From positions 948,764-1,012,763 of the forward strand of contig NZ_JAAAFX010000009.1 of the NCBI RefSeq assembly GCF_019352895.1: 64,000 nt of DNA, written 5' to 3'. The translations under genes were made by a program, and so were the position numbers. This DNA comes from Variovorax boronicumulans (GTDB taxonomy: Bacteria; Pseudomonadota; Gammaproteobacteria; Burkholderiales; Burkholderiaceae_C). The notes below the pieces were generated by a model. That model did not search any database, was not told the DNA's origin, and was given only the letters and a program-made list of their open reading frames with translations. Every line of letters starts with the position of its first letter. Positions within the stretch are counted from its first letter, which is position 1. Shown here one piece after another: positions 1-11,170 of the stretch.

Positions 1-244
1 CGAGCGTGGGCTGGGTGTCGACGTCGTCGGTCCCTGCCACCTGGGGCGTGTTGTCCTTGATGAAATTCGTCAACGACGCGCGCAGGTCGTCGACGTTGGC
101 CGAGCAGGCCCGCAGTACTTCCGCAGCGCTCGGGTTGTCCAGCAAAGCGAGCAGCAGGTGCTCCACCGTGATGAACTCGTGGCGCTGTTGCCTGGCCTCG
201 ACAAAGGCCATGTGCAAGCTGACTTCCAGTTCCTGGGCAATCAT
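1..244 (-). CDS. clpA: ATP-dependent Clp protease ATP-binding subunit ClpA, N-terminal part (cut by window edge)
   Basis: Only the first 81 codons are inside the window, and the gene runs off the left edge. The start MIAQELEVSLHMAFVEAR and the following HEFITVEHLLLALLDNP match the Clp N-domain repeat that docks the adaptor ClpS. ClpA is an AAA+ unfoldase that feeds substrates to the ClpP peptidase in the cytoplasm. The ATG at 242-244 follows clpS by 57 bp on the same strand, the usual clpS-clpA operon. The ATPase domains cannot be seen here. The identification rests on the N-domain and the clpS neighbour. Confidence 0.9.
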   Translation of the reverse strand, partial: MIAQELEVSLHMAFVEARQQRHEFITVEHLLLALLDNPSAAEVLRACSANVDDLRASLTNFIKDNTPQVAGTDDVDTQPTL

Positions 245-301
245 GAGATTTCCTTTTGCCTTGCTGTAAATAACTTCTTCTCAAATGGGTCAGAGTCCGA
301 T

Positions 302-661
302 TTATTCAACCGGTTCACTGACACATTGCAATGGGTGGCCGGCCTGGTGCGCCGCCTCCATCACCTGGTTGACCTTGGTGGCGGCCATGTCGCGCGAGTA
401 CACACCGCAGACGGCACGGCCGTCGAGGTGGATCTTCAACATGATCTGGGTCGCCGTCTCGCGGTCCTTGTTGAAAAATTCCTGAATGACGACCACCACG
501 AACTCCATCGGGGTGTAGTCGTCGTTGAGCATCACCACTTGATACATCTGTGGCGGGGCGGTCTTCTGCGGCCGGCGCTCCAGGACGACTGCATCGCCGT
601 CACCCCGACCCGGCTTCTGGGCCGGTGGCGTGGTGGGTTTGGAGGGGATTCTGGTTGCCAT
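302..661 (-). CDS. clpS: ATP-dependent Clp protease adaptor ClpS
   Basis: A 119-residue adaptor that delivers N-degron substrates to ClpAP. The disordered, Pro-rich N-terminal tail is followed by the ClpS core: MYQVVMLNDDYTPMEFVV, the helix carrying the FFNKDRETATQIML stretch, and the HLDGRAVCGVYSRDMAATKV segment. The length fits the family (about 100-120 aa). I chose the ATG at 659-661; an in-frame ATG three codons upstream (668-670) is an alternative. It lies directly upstream of clpA, so the two are probably cotranscribed. Confidence 0.95.
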   Translation of the reverse strand: MATRIPSKPTTPPAQKPGRGDGDAVVLERRPQKTAPPQMYQVVMLNDDYTPMEFVVVVIQEFFNKDRETATQIMLKIHLDGRAVCGVYSRDMAATKVNQVMEAAHQAGHPLQCVSEPVE

Positions 662-772
662 GAAAATCATTCTATCGAGCGAGCAAGCGCCATGCCGACG
701 CCAGAGGAATTGGTGGCGGGTTTCGGAGAAAACAAGGGCCGGCGAAGCGCACAAATTGCGTTCTGCGCAAAG

Positions 773-804
773 AAAAAACCCCGGCATCCTTGCGGACGCC
801 GGGG
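773..804 (-). terminator. Rho-independent terminator after monomeric isocitrate dehydrogenase
   Basis: An 11-bp stem with one A-C mismatch (779-789 with 794-804) and a four-base loop. On the minus strand it is followed by six T residues (773-778 read in reverse). It sits about 60 bp downstream of the icd2 stop codon at 865, separating it from clpS. Confidence 0.8.
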
Positions 805-864
805 CGGGATCGGGCCGGCGCCCCGCCCGGCACAGGGCCGGGAGGCGCGCGTCGGCGATCGGGA

Positions 865-3102
<2,238 letters not shown>

Positions 3103-3250
3103 GCGCCTACATCCTTGATTCGTATGGTCTGTGTGTTCACCGGTTTTCACCGGAATTTGCAATTGTCGCCGCTTGCCGGGCACGCCCGCCGTTCGGGTGT
3201 CCGATGAGCTTGCCGGAGGAAGGGCGACCGCGCCTTGTCGGCGGTCAGGA

Positions 3251-3276
3251 AAACGCGTGTGGCCGGGGGGCCGGCC
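3251..3276 (-). terminator. Possible terminator at the end of icd
   Basis: A GGCCGG/CCGGCC stem (3261-3266 with 3271-3276) with a four-base loop lies immediately after the icd stop codon on the minus strand, followed by GCGTTTTCC. The stem is short and the T tract weak, so it may only partly stop transcription into icd2. Confidence 0.35.
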
Positions 3277-4536
<1,260 letters not shown>

Positions 4537-4745
4537 GGGCGGAGGGGCTCCCGGGGAACGTTGATGGCTGAAGGAATTCTCAGCGCTGAAATGGCGGCGC
4601 GGAATGACCGCATAAAGGCCGTAGAATTTTAAACGCAGGCAATGAAATCGCAGGCGCTGTCAACCGCGGCCGGATTGGCTTCGTTGTTTGCAGACCTTCT
4701 GCTGGGCGGAAGGCGTCTTCATCTAACTTCTCGAGGAATTCCTAA

Positions 4746-5072
4746 ATGAACAAAGCTCTCGCAGTCATGATCGCCGGCCTTTTCGCAGCGGGCGCCTACG
4801 CTCAGAATCCGCCCGGCGCGTCGGCTGAACAGTCGGCTGTGACCAACACCAAGCCCCAGGCACGTGCCGATGCCAAGGTCGCATCCAAGCCCGCAGGCCA
4901 GGTCAAGGCCGGTGCTGGTGGCGACATCAACAAGACGCCTGAAGGCGGCGCCATCGGCACCGACAAGGCAGCTACGGCCGGCGAAAAGCGCGCTGAAACG
5001 CGCGACAACCGTCGCCGCGCCAAGGACGGCAGCGTGAAGCGCAAGTCGACCCAAGGCGGCACGCCTAACTGA
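4746..5072 (+). CDS. Small secreted basic protein of unknown function
   Basis: A 108-residue protein that begins with a clear Sec signal peptide (MNKALAVMIAGLFAAGAYAQ, cleavage probably after AYA). The mature part is low-complexity, rich in Ala, Gly, Lys and Arg, and ends in a strongly basic tail (KRAETRDNRRRAKDGSVKRK). There is no cysteine or recognisable domain. GAGGAATTCC lies just before the ATG as ribosome binding site. It has its own terminator 20 bp downstream, so it is a monocistronic unit. Similar short Ala/Lys-rich proteins in this family are sometimes labelled TolA-like on composition only; I do not assign a function. Confidence 0.8.
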   Translation: MNKALAVMIAGLFAAGAYAQNPPGASAEQSAVTNTKPQARADAKVASKPAGQVKAGAGGDINKTPEGGAIGTDKAATAGEKRAETRDNRRRAKDGSVKRKSTQGGTPN

Positions 5073-5088
5073 TCGACCCCGGTCGATT

Positions 5089-5121
5089 GAAAAAAAGCGC
5101 TCTTCGGAGCGCTTTTTTTTT
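5089..5121 (+). terminator. Strong Rho-independent terminator, probably bidirectional
   Basis: A 7-bp stem (5096-5102 with 5107-5113) with a TTCG tetraloop, flanked by seven A residues on one side and nine T residues on the other. It ends the small secreted gene at 5072 and could also stop transcription from the other strand. Confidence 0.92.
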
Positions 5122-5206
5122 CGCCCGCGTCCGGTCCCCGTCAGGCAGAGCGCGCTCGCAATTGCTACGCTTCGGTTTGATCGTCAGAAAGAAGAAAGCT
5201 GATTCC

Positions 5207-5668
5207 ATGTCATTGCGTCTCCCCGCCCTCCTCTCGGGGCTTCTCGCGCTCTGGATGTCCACGACCTCCGCCTTCGCCCAGGATCCGCAGATGGACCTGC
5301 AGCGCACCCGGATCTCGGCCGGCATGTACCAGATCGACGCCCAGGTCGCCCTCACGCCCCAGCAACAGCAGACCGGCCTCATGTACCGCAAGGAAATGCC
5401 CCAGGCCGAGGGGATGCTGTTCGTGTTCGAGCAACCCAGCACCCAGTGCTTCTGGATGAAGAACACGCTGCTGCCGCTGAGCGCGGCCTTCGTGGCGGAC
5501 GATGGGCGCATCGTGAACCTGGTCGACATGCAGCCGCTGACGCTCGACTCGCACTGCTCGGACGAGCCGGTGCGCTATGTGCTCGAGATGAACCAGGGCT
5601 GGTTCGCCAAGAAGAACATCAAGAAGGGCACCAAGCTCACGGGCGCGCCCTTCCAGGTGCGGCGCTGA
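5207..5668 (+). CDS. DUF192 family protein, exported
   Basis: A 153-residue protein with a signal peptide (hydrophobic core PALLSGLLALWMSTTSAFA, residues about 6-24) followed by one DUF192 domain. Family hallmarks are QQTGLMYRKEMPQAEGMLFVF and CFWMKNTLLPLSAAFV, then LEMNQGWFAKKNIKKGTK. Function is unknown; members are small periplasmic or extracytoplasmic beta-barrel-like domains. I chose the ATG at 5207 because the signal peptide begins there; an in-frame start at 5087 lies in the preceding terminator. An A/G-rich stretch (AGAAAGAAGAAAG) precedes the start as a weak binding site. Terminators flank the gene on both sides. Confidence 0.9.
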   Translation: MSLRLPALLSGLLALWMSTTSAFAQDPQMDLQRTRISAGMYQIDAQVALTPQQQQTGLMYRKEMPQAEGMLFVFEQPSTQCFWMKNTLLPLSAAFVADDGRIVNLVDMQPLTLDSHCSDEPVRYVLEMNQGWFAKKNIKKGTKLTGAPFQVRR

Positions 5669-5685
5669 GGCGCGCGGGCACCATC

Positions 5686-5714
5686 AAAAAAGCCGGCTGC
5701 GAGCCGGCTTTTTC
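5686..5714. terminator. Bidirectional terminator between convergent genes
   Basis: A perfect 8-bp stem AGCCGGCT (5691-5698 with 5702-5709) with a three-base loop, flanked by six A on the left and five T on the right. It lies between the DUF192 gene (plus) and sodB (minus) and can serve both. Confidence 0.9.
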
Positions 5715-5743
5715 ATGGCTTGCCCGAAGGCATCCGCGGGCGA

Positions 5744-6325
5744 TCAGCCGAAATTCTTCTCGGCGAATTCCCAGTTGACCAGCTTGGCCAGGAAAGTCTC
5801 GACGAACTTCGGACGCAGGTTGCGGTAGTCGATGTAGTAGGCGTGTTCCCAGACGTCGACGGTCAGCAGTGCGGTGTCGGCGGTGGTCAGCGGCGTGCCG
5901 GCAGCGCCGGTGTTCACGATGTCGACCGAGCCGTCGGCCTTCTTCACCAGCCAGGTCCAGCCCGAACCGAAGTTGCCCACGGCCGACTTCACGAAGGCTT
6001 CCTTGAAGGCGTCGTAGCTGCCCCACTTGGCGTCGATGGCCTTGGCCAGCGCGCCGGTCGGAGCGGCGCCGCCTTGCGGCTTCATGCAGTTCCAGAAGAA
6101 GGTGTGGTTCCAGATCTGGGCGGCGTTGTTGTAGATGCCGCCGCTGGCCTTCTTCACGATCTCTTCGAGCGTCAGGGACTCGAACTCGGTGCCCTTCTGC
6201 AGGTTGTTCAGGTTCACGACGTACGCGTTGTGATGCTTGCCGTAGTGGTACTCGAGGGTTTCCTTCGAGTACTCGGGCGCCAGCGCGTCGAGTGCGTACG
6301 GGAGAGGAGGAAGAACGTGTTCCAT
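5744..6325 (-). CDS. sodB: Superoxide dismutase, iron type
   Basis: A 193-residue enzyme, the same length as E. coli SodB, converting superoxide to oxygen and hydrogen peroxide in the cytoplasm. Metal ligands are at the expected positions: His27, His74, Asp157 and His161 (DVWEHAYYIDYRN). Gln70 before the WNHTFFWNC motif is typical of iron-specific enzymes, where manganese types place the glutamine elsewhere. ATG at 6323-6325 (MEHVLPPLPYALDALAP). Only 49 bp separate it from xseA upstream on the same strand. It ends at a bidirectional terminator. Confidence 0.97.
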   Translation of the reverse strand: MEHVLPPLPYALDALAPEYSKETLEYHYGKHHNAYVVNLNNLQKGTEFESLTLEEIVKKASGGIYNNAAQIWNHTFFWNCMKPQGGAAPTGALAKAIDAKWGSYDAFKEAFVKSAVGNFGSGWTWLVKKADGSVDIVNTGAAGTPLTTADTALLTVDVWEHAYYIDYRNLRPKFVETFLAKLVNWEFAEKNFG

Positions 6326-6374
6326 ATTTTTTGCTCGTGGGTTGGTTGAAGGACTCAAGGATTCTAGAAAGGAT

Positions 6375-7685
6375 TCAATGCCCCTGCGTCGGCGGACGCC
6401 GCGTCGTGGCCGGTGTCACGGTGAGGTCCAGGGTGCCGTCGGCCAGACGCGCACGCAGCGCCTCGCCGGGCTGCGCTTGCGCGACGCTCGTGAGGGCCTG
6501 GCCCTGCGCATTCTCGAGCCAGGCATAGCCGCGTTGCAGCACCTGCGCCGGATCGAGCAGGCGCAGCCGCGCCGCCAGCCGGTCGAGCCGCTCGGCCTGC
6601 GCGCGCGTGCCGTCTTTCCAGGCGGTCGGCCACGCCTGCTGCACGGCCTGCTGGCGCAGCGCCAGACGCTCGCGCTGCGCGGCCACGGCGTAGCGCAGCC
6701 GCTGGGCCTGGTGCGTCAGGCGCATCTGCTGACGCAGCACCAGAGTCGAAGGCCGGCCCATGCGGCCGGTCGCGAGGTCGAGCCGCTGGCCGAGCGCATC
6801 GAGGCGCCCGCCGACCGCATCGCGCAGCTTCTGCTCGATCAGGTCCAGCGCGCCCAGCCACACATCGCGCGGCGCCGACACCAGTTCGGCCGCTGCCGTG
6901 GGCGTGGGCGCGCGCAGGTCGGCGCAGAAATCGGCGATGGTGAAGTCGGTCTCGTGGCCGATGCCGCTGATCACCGGCACCGGGCTCTCGACGATGGTCC
7001 GGGCCAGCGCTTCGTCGTTGAAGGCCCAGAGATCTTCGATCGAGCCGCCGCCGCGCACCAGCAGGATCACGTCGACCGGCGCAGGCATCGCGTAGAGCGC
7101 GCGCAACGCACGCACCAGTTCGGCCGGCGCCGCGGCGCCCTGCACCGCCGCCGGCGCGAGCACCACCTGGATGTGCGGCACGCGCCGGCGCAGCGCGGTC
7201 ACGACGTCATGCAGCGCGGCCGCACCCAGCGAGGTAACCAGGCCGATGGCGCGCGGCAGGGTCGGCAGCGCACGCTTGCGCGCCGGGTCGAACAGGCCCT
7301 CGGCCTCGAGCATCGCCTTGCGCTGGAGGAACTGCTCGAACAGCGCGCCCTGCCCCGCGCGCGTCAGGCTCTCGACGATGAGTTGCAGGTCGCCACGCGG
7401 TTCGTAGACCGCCAGCCGGCCGCGTACCTCGACCTGGTCGCCCTCGCGCGGCGAGAAGTCGATCAGGCCTGCCGCGCGCCGGAACATGGCGCAACGCAAC
7501 TGGCCGCTGGCGTCCTTCAGCGAGAAGTAGCAATGCCCGCTGGCAGCCCGCGAAAAGCCCGAGATCTCGCCACGCACCGTGACCGGATTGAAGCGCGCAT
7601 CGAGCGCATCGGCGACCGCATGGCACAGCGCGCCAACGGCCCAGATCCGCGGTCCGGCCCCCAGGGAATTTTCGCGCCCGCTCAT
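6375..7685 (-). CDS. xseA: Exodeoxyribonuclease VII large subunit
   Basis: A 436-residue protein. It has an N-terminal OB-fold (residues about 10-105, including VRGEISGFSRAASGHCYFSLKD), then the catalytic XseA domain with RAIGLVTSLGAAALHDV, VDVILLVRGGGSIEDLW and PVISGIGHETDFTIADF, and a C-terminal coiled helical region rich in Arg and Gln that binds the small subunit. It degrades single-stranded DNA together with XseB, which is not in the window. Start ATG at 7683-7685 (MSGRENSLGAG); longer in-frame reading is unsupported. It is divergent from exbB. Confidence 0.95.
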   Translation of the reverse strand: MSGRENSLGAGPRIWAVGALCHAVADALDARFNPVTVRGEISGFSRAASGHCYFSLKDASGQLRCAMFRRAAGLIDFSPREGDQVEVRGRLAVYEPRGDLQLIVESLTRAGQGALFEQFLQRKAMLEAEGLFDPARKRALPTLPRAIGLVTSLGAAALHDVVTALRRRVPHIQVVLAPAAVQGAAAPAELVRALRALYAMPAPVDVILLVRGGGSIEDLWAFNDEALARTIVESPVPVISGIGHETDFTIADFCADLRAPTPTAAAELVSAPRDVWLGALDLIEQKLRDAVGGRLDALGQRLDLATGRMGRPSTLVLRQQMRLTHQAQRLRYAVAAQRERLALRQQAVQQAWPTAWKDGTRAQAERLDRLAARLRLLDPAQVLQRGYAWLENAQGQALTSVAQAQPGEALRARLADGTLDLTVTPATTRRPPTQGH

Positions 7686-7784
7686 GCCGCGCGCGCGCTG
7701 GACGGCGTCACTCTTCCACAGTCGGCCTCTTGCGGTCGTGCCCGACCAAAAGACCACCCCGGCACGCACAGCTTGTGGTGCAAC

Positions 7785-7835
7785 TCATTGATTTGAAAGA
7801 AGAAATAGCTGCTCAAAATTAAGTCGAATCAATGA
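7785..7835. repeat. Inverted repeat (12 bp arms with one G-T pair)
   Basis: TCATTGATT (7785-7793) is exactly complementary in reverse to AATCAATGA (7827-7835); the arms extend inward three more pairs to 7796/7824 with one G-T pair. The 27-base centre is A-rich. It could be a dimeric regulator site or an RNA or DNA hairpin; no T tract follows, so it does not look like a terminator. Confidence 0.6.
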
Positions 7836-7876
7836 CAGGGCCTGTTCATGCGGGTTGGGGCCCGCTGCCCACGCAG

Positions 7877-7897
7877 TTAATCACAAAGTTATCCACA
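7877..7897 (+). promoter_or_regulatory. Tandem DnaA-box-like sites
   Basis: TTATCCACA at 7889-7897 is identical to the consensus high-affinity DnaA box. TTAATCACA at 7877-7885, in the same direction and 12 bp away start to start, matches the TTATNCACA pattern at most positions. DnaA as binder is inferred from the match only. Confidence 0.45.
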
Positions 7898-7997
7898 GAA
7901 ACTGTGCGTCGCTGCCTACAGCCGGACGACCGCCGCCGCGCCACGCCGCTCGGTGATAATCGCCGCGCATTTGCAGTCCACGGGCCGGAGGGATTCC

Positions 7998-8630
7998 TTG
8001 TTTTCCATCATAGTTGCTGCGGGTTGGCCCATCTGGCCGCTTCTCGCCTGTTCGGTGCTCGCACTGGCGCTCGTGATCGAGCGTTTCAGCAGCCTCAAAA
8101 CCTCTCGCGTGATCCCGCCCAAGCTGCTCGACGAGGCCATCACGGTCTCGCGCAACACGGTCCCCGGCCCCGACGTGGTGGCCAAGCTCGAACAGAATTC
8201 GGCGCTCGGCGAGGTGCTCGCCGCCGGTTTTCGCGCGCTCAACGCCAATCCGCATTGCGCCGAGGACGAGCTGCGCGCGGCCATGGAGGCCTCGGGCCGC
8301 ACCGTGGCGCACCGGCTGGAGCGCTGGCTGCCGGCGCTGGCGACCATCGCCTCGGCCGCGCCGCTGCTGGGCCTGCTCGGCACCGTGATTGGCATGATCG
8401 AGATCTTCGGCGCGCAGTCGCCGGCCGGCGGCGCGGTCGGCTCCGGCAACCCGGCCCAGCTCGCGCACGGCATCTCGATCGCGCTCTACAACACGGCCTT
8501 CGGCCTGATCGTGGCCATTCCCACGCTGATCTTCTGGCGCTACTTCCGCACGCGCGTCGACGCGTACCTGATGAACCTCGAGCTCGCCGGGGAGCGCTTC
8601 GCCCGGCATCTCAACGCCTTGCGCAAGTGA
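7998..8630 (+). CDS. exbB: MotA/TolQ/ExbB family proton channel protein
   Basis: A 210-residue inner-membrane protein with three hydrophobic segments: residues about 2-25 (FSIIVAAGWPIWPLLACSVLAL), about 110-135 (LATIASAAPLLGLLGTVIGMIEIF) and about 160-185 (GISIALYNTAFGLIVAIPTLIFW). The GLLGTVIGMIEIF motif is the family signature. With ExbD it forms a proton-driven motor that energises outer-membrane processes. I chose the TTG at 7998, which has GGAGGGA at 7987-7993; the reading frame is open upstream but lacks a binding site. exbD follows 4 bp after the stop. No tonB is present here; a TolQ-like role cannot be excluded. Confidence 0.88.
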   Translation: MFSIIVAAGWPIWPLLACSVLALALVIERFSSLKTSRVIPPKLLDEAITVSRNTVPGPDVVAKLEQNSALGEVLAAGFRALNANPHCAEDELRAAMEASGRTVAHRLERWLPALATIASAAPLLGLLGTVIGMIEIFGAQSPAGGAVGSGNPAQLAHGISIALYNTAFGLIVAIPTLIFWRYFRTRVDAYLMNLELAGERFARHLNALRK

Positions 8631-8634
8631 CGCG

Positions 8635-9075
8635 ATGAAGCCCGGCCGCATGCACTTTCGCCACGGTTCGCGCGACGAGCCGGAGATCAACCTGATCCCC
8701 TTCATCGACGTGCTGCTGGTGGTGCTGATCTTCCTGATGCTCTCGACCACCTACAGCAAGTTCACCGAGATGCCGCTGCGCCTGCCGGTGGCCGACGTCG
8801 ATGCACAGCGCGACCATCCCAAGGAAGTGATCGTCGCGGTGTCGGCCGACGGCCGCTATTCGATCAACCGCAACGTGCTGCCCGACCGCAGCGTCGAGAC
8901 GGTCACGGCCGCCCTGGGCGCCGCGACCGGCGGCAACCGCGAGGCCGTCGTGATCATCAGTGCCGATGCCAGTGCCGCCCACCAGACCGTGATCACGGTG
9001 ATGGAGGCTGCGCGCCGTGCCGGCCTGATGCAGATCACCTTCGCCACCCAATCCACCGCGCAGGCGGGGCGCTGA
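8635..9075 (+). CDS. exbD: ExbD/TolR family biopolymer transport protein
   Basis: A 146-residue protein with a short cytoplasmic N-terminus, one transmembrane helix (INLIPFIDVLLVVLIFLMLS, about 18-37) and a periplasmic domain. Asp25 lies inside the helix at the position of the proton-carrying aspartate of E. coli ExbD. The gene begins 4 bp after exbB, and lpxK begins 1 bp after its stop, so the three are translationally tight. The start may be ATG 8635 or the in-frame ATG five codons later. Confidence 0.9.
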   Translation: MKPGRMHFRHGSRDEPEINLIPFIDVLLVVLIFLMLSTTYSKFTEMPLRLPVADVDAQRDHPKEVIVAVSADGRYSINRNVLPDRSVETVTAALGAATGGNREAVVIISADASAAHQTVITVMEAARRAGLMQITFATQSTAQAGR

Positions 9076-9076
9076 G

Positions 9077-10057
9077 TTGGCGCTGCAGCGCGCCTGGCGC
9101 AAGCGCGGCCCGCTCGCGTGCCTGCTGTGGCCCGTCTCGCTGCTGTTCTGGGCGCTGGCGGCGCTGCGGCGCGCGCTCTACCGGCTCGGCTGGCTCGCCA
9201 CCGAGCGCATCGACGTGCCGGTGATCGTGGTGGGCAATGTGGTGGCCGGCGGCGCGGGCAAGACACCCGTGGTGATGGCCATCGTGCAGCATCTCCAGGC
9301 GCGCGGCATGGCGGTCGGCGTGATCTCGCGCGGCCATGGCCGCCGCACCGACGACTGCCGCGAAGTCCGCGCCGACAGCGATCCGCGCGACGTGGGCGAC
9401 GAGCCGGCGTTGGTGCGGCGCGCGACCGGCGCGCCGATGTTCGTGGCACGCCGCCGGATCGAGGCCGCGCGGGCGCTGCGCGCGGCCTACCCGGCGGTCC
9501 GCGTGCTCGTCAGCGACGACGGCCTGCAGCATCTGGGGCTGGCGCGCGACATCGAGATCTGCGTGTTCGACGACCGCGGCATCGGCAACGGCTGGCTGCT
9601 GCCCGCCGGCCCCCTGCGCGAGCACTGGCCGCGCCCTGCCGACCTTGTGCTGCACACCGGCGCACACCCGGCCTTCGCGGGCTACACGGCAAGGCGCGCG
9701 CTGGCCGACGTGGCGCGGCGCAGCGACGGCACGTCCGTGCCGCTGTCGACCTTGCGCGACCGCCCGCTGATCGCGGTTGCCGCGATCGCGAAGCCCGAGG
9801 CCTTCTTCGAGATGCTGCGCGGGCAGGGCCTGGCACCGTCGTCCTGCATCGCCTTGCCCGACCACCATGACTTCGAGGATTGGGCGCCGGTTCCGGCGGC
9901 ACGGGCCACGGTGCTGTGCACCGAGAAAGACGCCGTGAAGCTCTGGCGCCACCAACCCGATGCGCTGGCCGTGCCGCTGCGCTTCACGCCCGAGCCGGCC
10001 TTCCTCGCGGCACTGGATGCGCAGCTATCATCGCTCGATGGACACCAAGCTTCTTGA
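9077..10057 (+). CDS. lpxK: Tetraacyldisaccharide 4'-kinase
   Basis: A 326-residue kinase that phosphorylates the 4' position of the lipid A disaccharide at the inner membrane. An N-terminal hydrophobic helix (GPLACLLWPVSLLFWALAAL, residues 11-30) anchors it. The P-loop GNVVAGGAGKTPV is at 53-65, followed by GVISRGHGRR and the VLVSDDGLQHLGLARDIEI segment. It starts with TTG at 9077, one base after the exbD stop. The end overlaps the next gene by 20 bp. exbBD-lpxK-Trm112-kdsB-adk is a familiar betaproteobacterial order. Confidence 0.95.
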   Translation: MALQRAWRKRGPLACLLWPVSLLFWALAALRRALYRLGWLATERIDVPVIVVGNVVAGGAGKTPVVMAIVQHLQARGMAVGVISRGHGRRTDDCREVRADSDPRDVGDEPALVRRATGAPMFVARRRIEAARALRAAYPAVRVLVSDDGLQHLGLARDIEICVFDDRGIGNGWLLPAGPLREHWPRPADLVLHTGAHPAFAGYTARRALADVARRSDGTSVPLSTLRDRPLIAVAAIAKPEAFFEMLRGQGLAPSSCIALPDHHDFEDWAPVPAARATVLCTEKDAVKLWRHQPDALAVPLRFTPEPAFLAALDAQLSSLDGHQAS

Positions 10058-10220
10058 ACTGCTCGTTTGCCCCGTGACCAAGGGGCCGCTGCAATGGGAT
10101 GCCGACAAGCGCGAACTGGTCTCGCGCAGCGCGCGCCTGGCCTATCCGGTGCGCGACGGCATTCCCGTGCTGCTCGAAAACGAAGCCCGTACGCTCTCCG
10201 ACGAAGAACTCGGCCTCTGA
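10038..10220 (+). CDS. Trm112 family (YcaR-like) small protein
   Basis: A 60-residue protein, MDTKLLELLVCPVTKGPLQW at the start, then YPVRDGIPVLLENEAR, typical of the bacterial YcaR/Trm112-like family between lpxK and kdsB. The first cysteine of the usual CxxC zinc site is present, but the second is Thr (CPVT). Zinc binding may therefore be lost or use other residues. It overlaps the end of lpxK by 20 bp. In E. coli the homologue lies in the same lpxK-kdsB neighbourhood. Its exact role is not established. Confidence 0.9.
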   Translation: MDTKLLELLVCPVTKGPLQWDADKRELVSRSARLAYPVRDGIPVLLENEARTLSDEELGL

Positions 10221-10275
10221 AGGCCGCCGCGGCGCCGCGGCCCTCCGGTCTTCGCACCTTTCTCCTGTCGTCACC

Positions 10276-11046
10276 ATGCACGTCCCCTTCACCGTCCTGA
10301 TCCCGGCGCGGCTCGCCTCCACACGCCTGCCCGACAAGCCCCTGGCCGACATCGGCGGCCTGCCGATGGTCGTGCGCGTCGCGCAACGGGCGCGCGCCTC
10401 GGGTGCGTCGCGTGTGGTGGTGGCGGCGGACGACCGCCGCATCGTCGACGCCTGCACCGCGCATGGCGTCGAAGCCCTGCTCACGCGCACCGACCATCCG
10501 AGCGGCAGCGACCGGCTGGCCGAGGCCTGCACCCGGCTCGCGCTGGCCGACGACGCCATCGTGGTCAACGTGCAGGGCGACGAACCGCTGATCGACCCCG
10601 CGCTGATCGACGCCGTGGCCAGGGTGCTGGCGGCGCAGGACGAAGCCGTGATGAGCACGGCCGCCCACCCGATCGGCAGCACCGAGGAGTTCGCCAATCC
10701 CAACGTGGTGAAGGTGGTGCTCGACGCACGCGGCCACGCGCTCTATTTCAGCCGGGCGCCGATTCCCTGCTGGCGCGACGGCGCGACGCTCGAAGGCGCG
10801 CCGGCCCTGCCGCGCGACCCGGCGCCGCTGCGTCACATCGGCATCTACGGCTACCGCGCCGGCTTCATCCGGCGTTTTCCGAGCCTGCCGCCGGCACCGG
10901 TCGAAAGCACCGAGGCGCTGGAACAGTTGCGTGCGCTGTGGCACGGCTTCCGCATCGCGGTGCACGTCAGCGCGGACAACCCGGGCCCGGGCGTCGACAC
11001 GCCGGAGGACCTGGCGCGCGTGCGCGCCCTCTTCGCCAGCGGCTGA
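10276..11046 (+). CDS. kdsB: 3-deoxy-manno-octulosonate cytidylyltransferase
   Basis: A 256-residue enzyme that activates Kdo as CMP-Kdo for the LPS inner core. The nucleotide-binding start FTVLIPARLASTRLPDKPL, the VVVAADDRRI and VVNVQGDEPLIDP motifs and the GIYGYRAGFIRRFP segment identify it. Length fits the family (about 250 aa). ATG at 10276-10278. The 55-bp gap from the Trm112-like gene holds a GC-rich hairpin (GGCCGC...GCGGCC) without a T tract, so read-through is likely. Confidence 0.96.
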   Translation: MHVPFTVLIPARLASTRLPDKPLADIGGLPMVVRVAQRARASGASRVVVAADDRRIVDACTAHGVEALLTRTDHPSGSDRLAEACTRLALADDAIVVNVQGDEPLIDPALIDAVARVLAAQDEAVMSTAAHPIGSTEEFANPNVVKVVLDARGHALYFSRAPIPCWRDGATLEGAPALPRDPAPLRHIGIYGYRAGFIRRFPSLPPAPVESTEALEQLRALWHGFRIAVHVSADNPGPGVDTPEDLARVRALFASG

Positions 11047-11170
11047 GTCCCTGTCCCGCGCGGCATTTCGTCACGAAAAACGCATGCTATCCTCGACGCA
11101 ATTCCGTCTTGCAGAGGGCCGCTTTGGCGTGCACGACGTGACAGAAATCTAAGAACCGTCCGAGGACACC

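Larger units (their letters stand above)
7686..7997. other. 312-bp divergent intergenic region with DnaA-box-like sites and an inverted repeat
   Basis: The region lies between the starts of xseA (minus) and exbB (plus) and has no gene I can support. It holds an inverted repeat at 7785-7796/7824-7835, a near-match DnaA box at 7877-7885 and a perfect one at 7889-7897. An A-rich stretch runs through 7793-7825. The exbB ribosome binding site GGAGGGA is at 7987-7993. I could not identify a clean sigma-70 promoter by eye. Confidence 0.6.

Noticed and set aside
4537..4745. TTGACA on the minus strand upstream of icd as a promoter.
   Set aside because: No acceptable -10 at 16-18 bp; left unannotated.
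7877..7897. Replication origin at the DnaA boxes.
   Set aside because: Only two sites, no dnaA/dnaN/gidA nearby and no AT-rich unwinding element of sufficient length.
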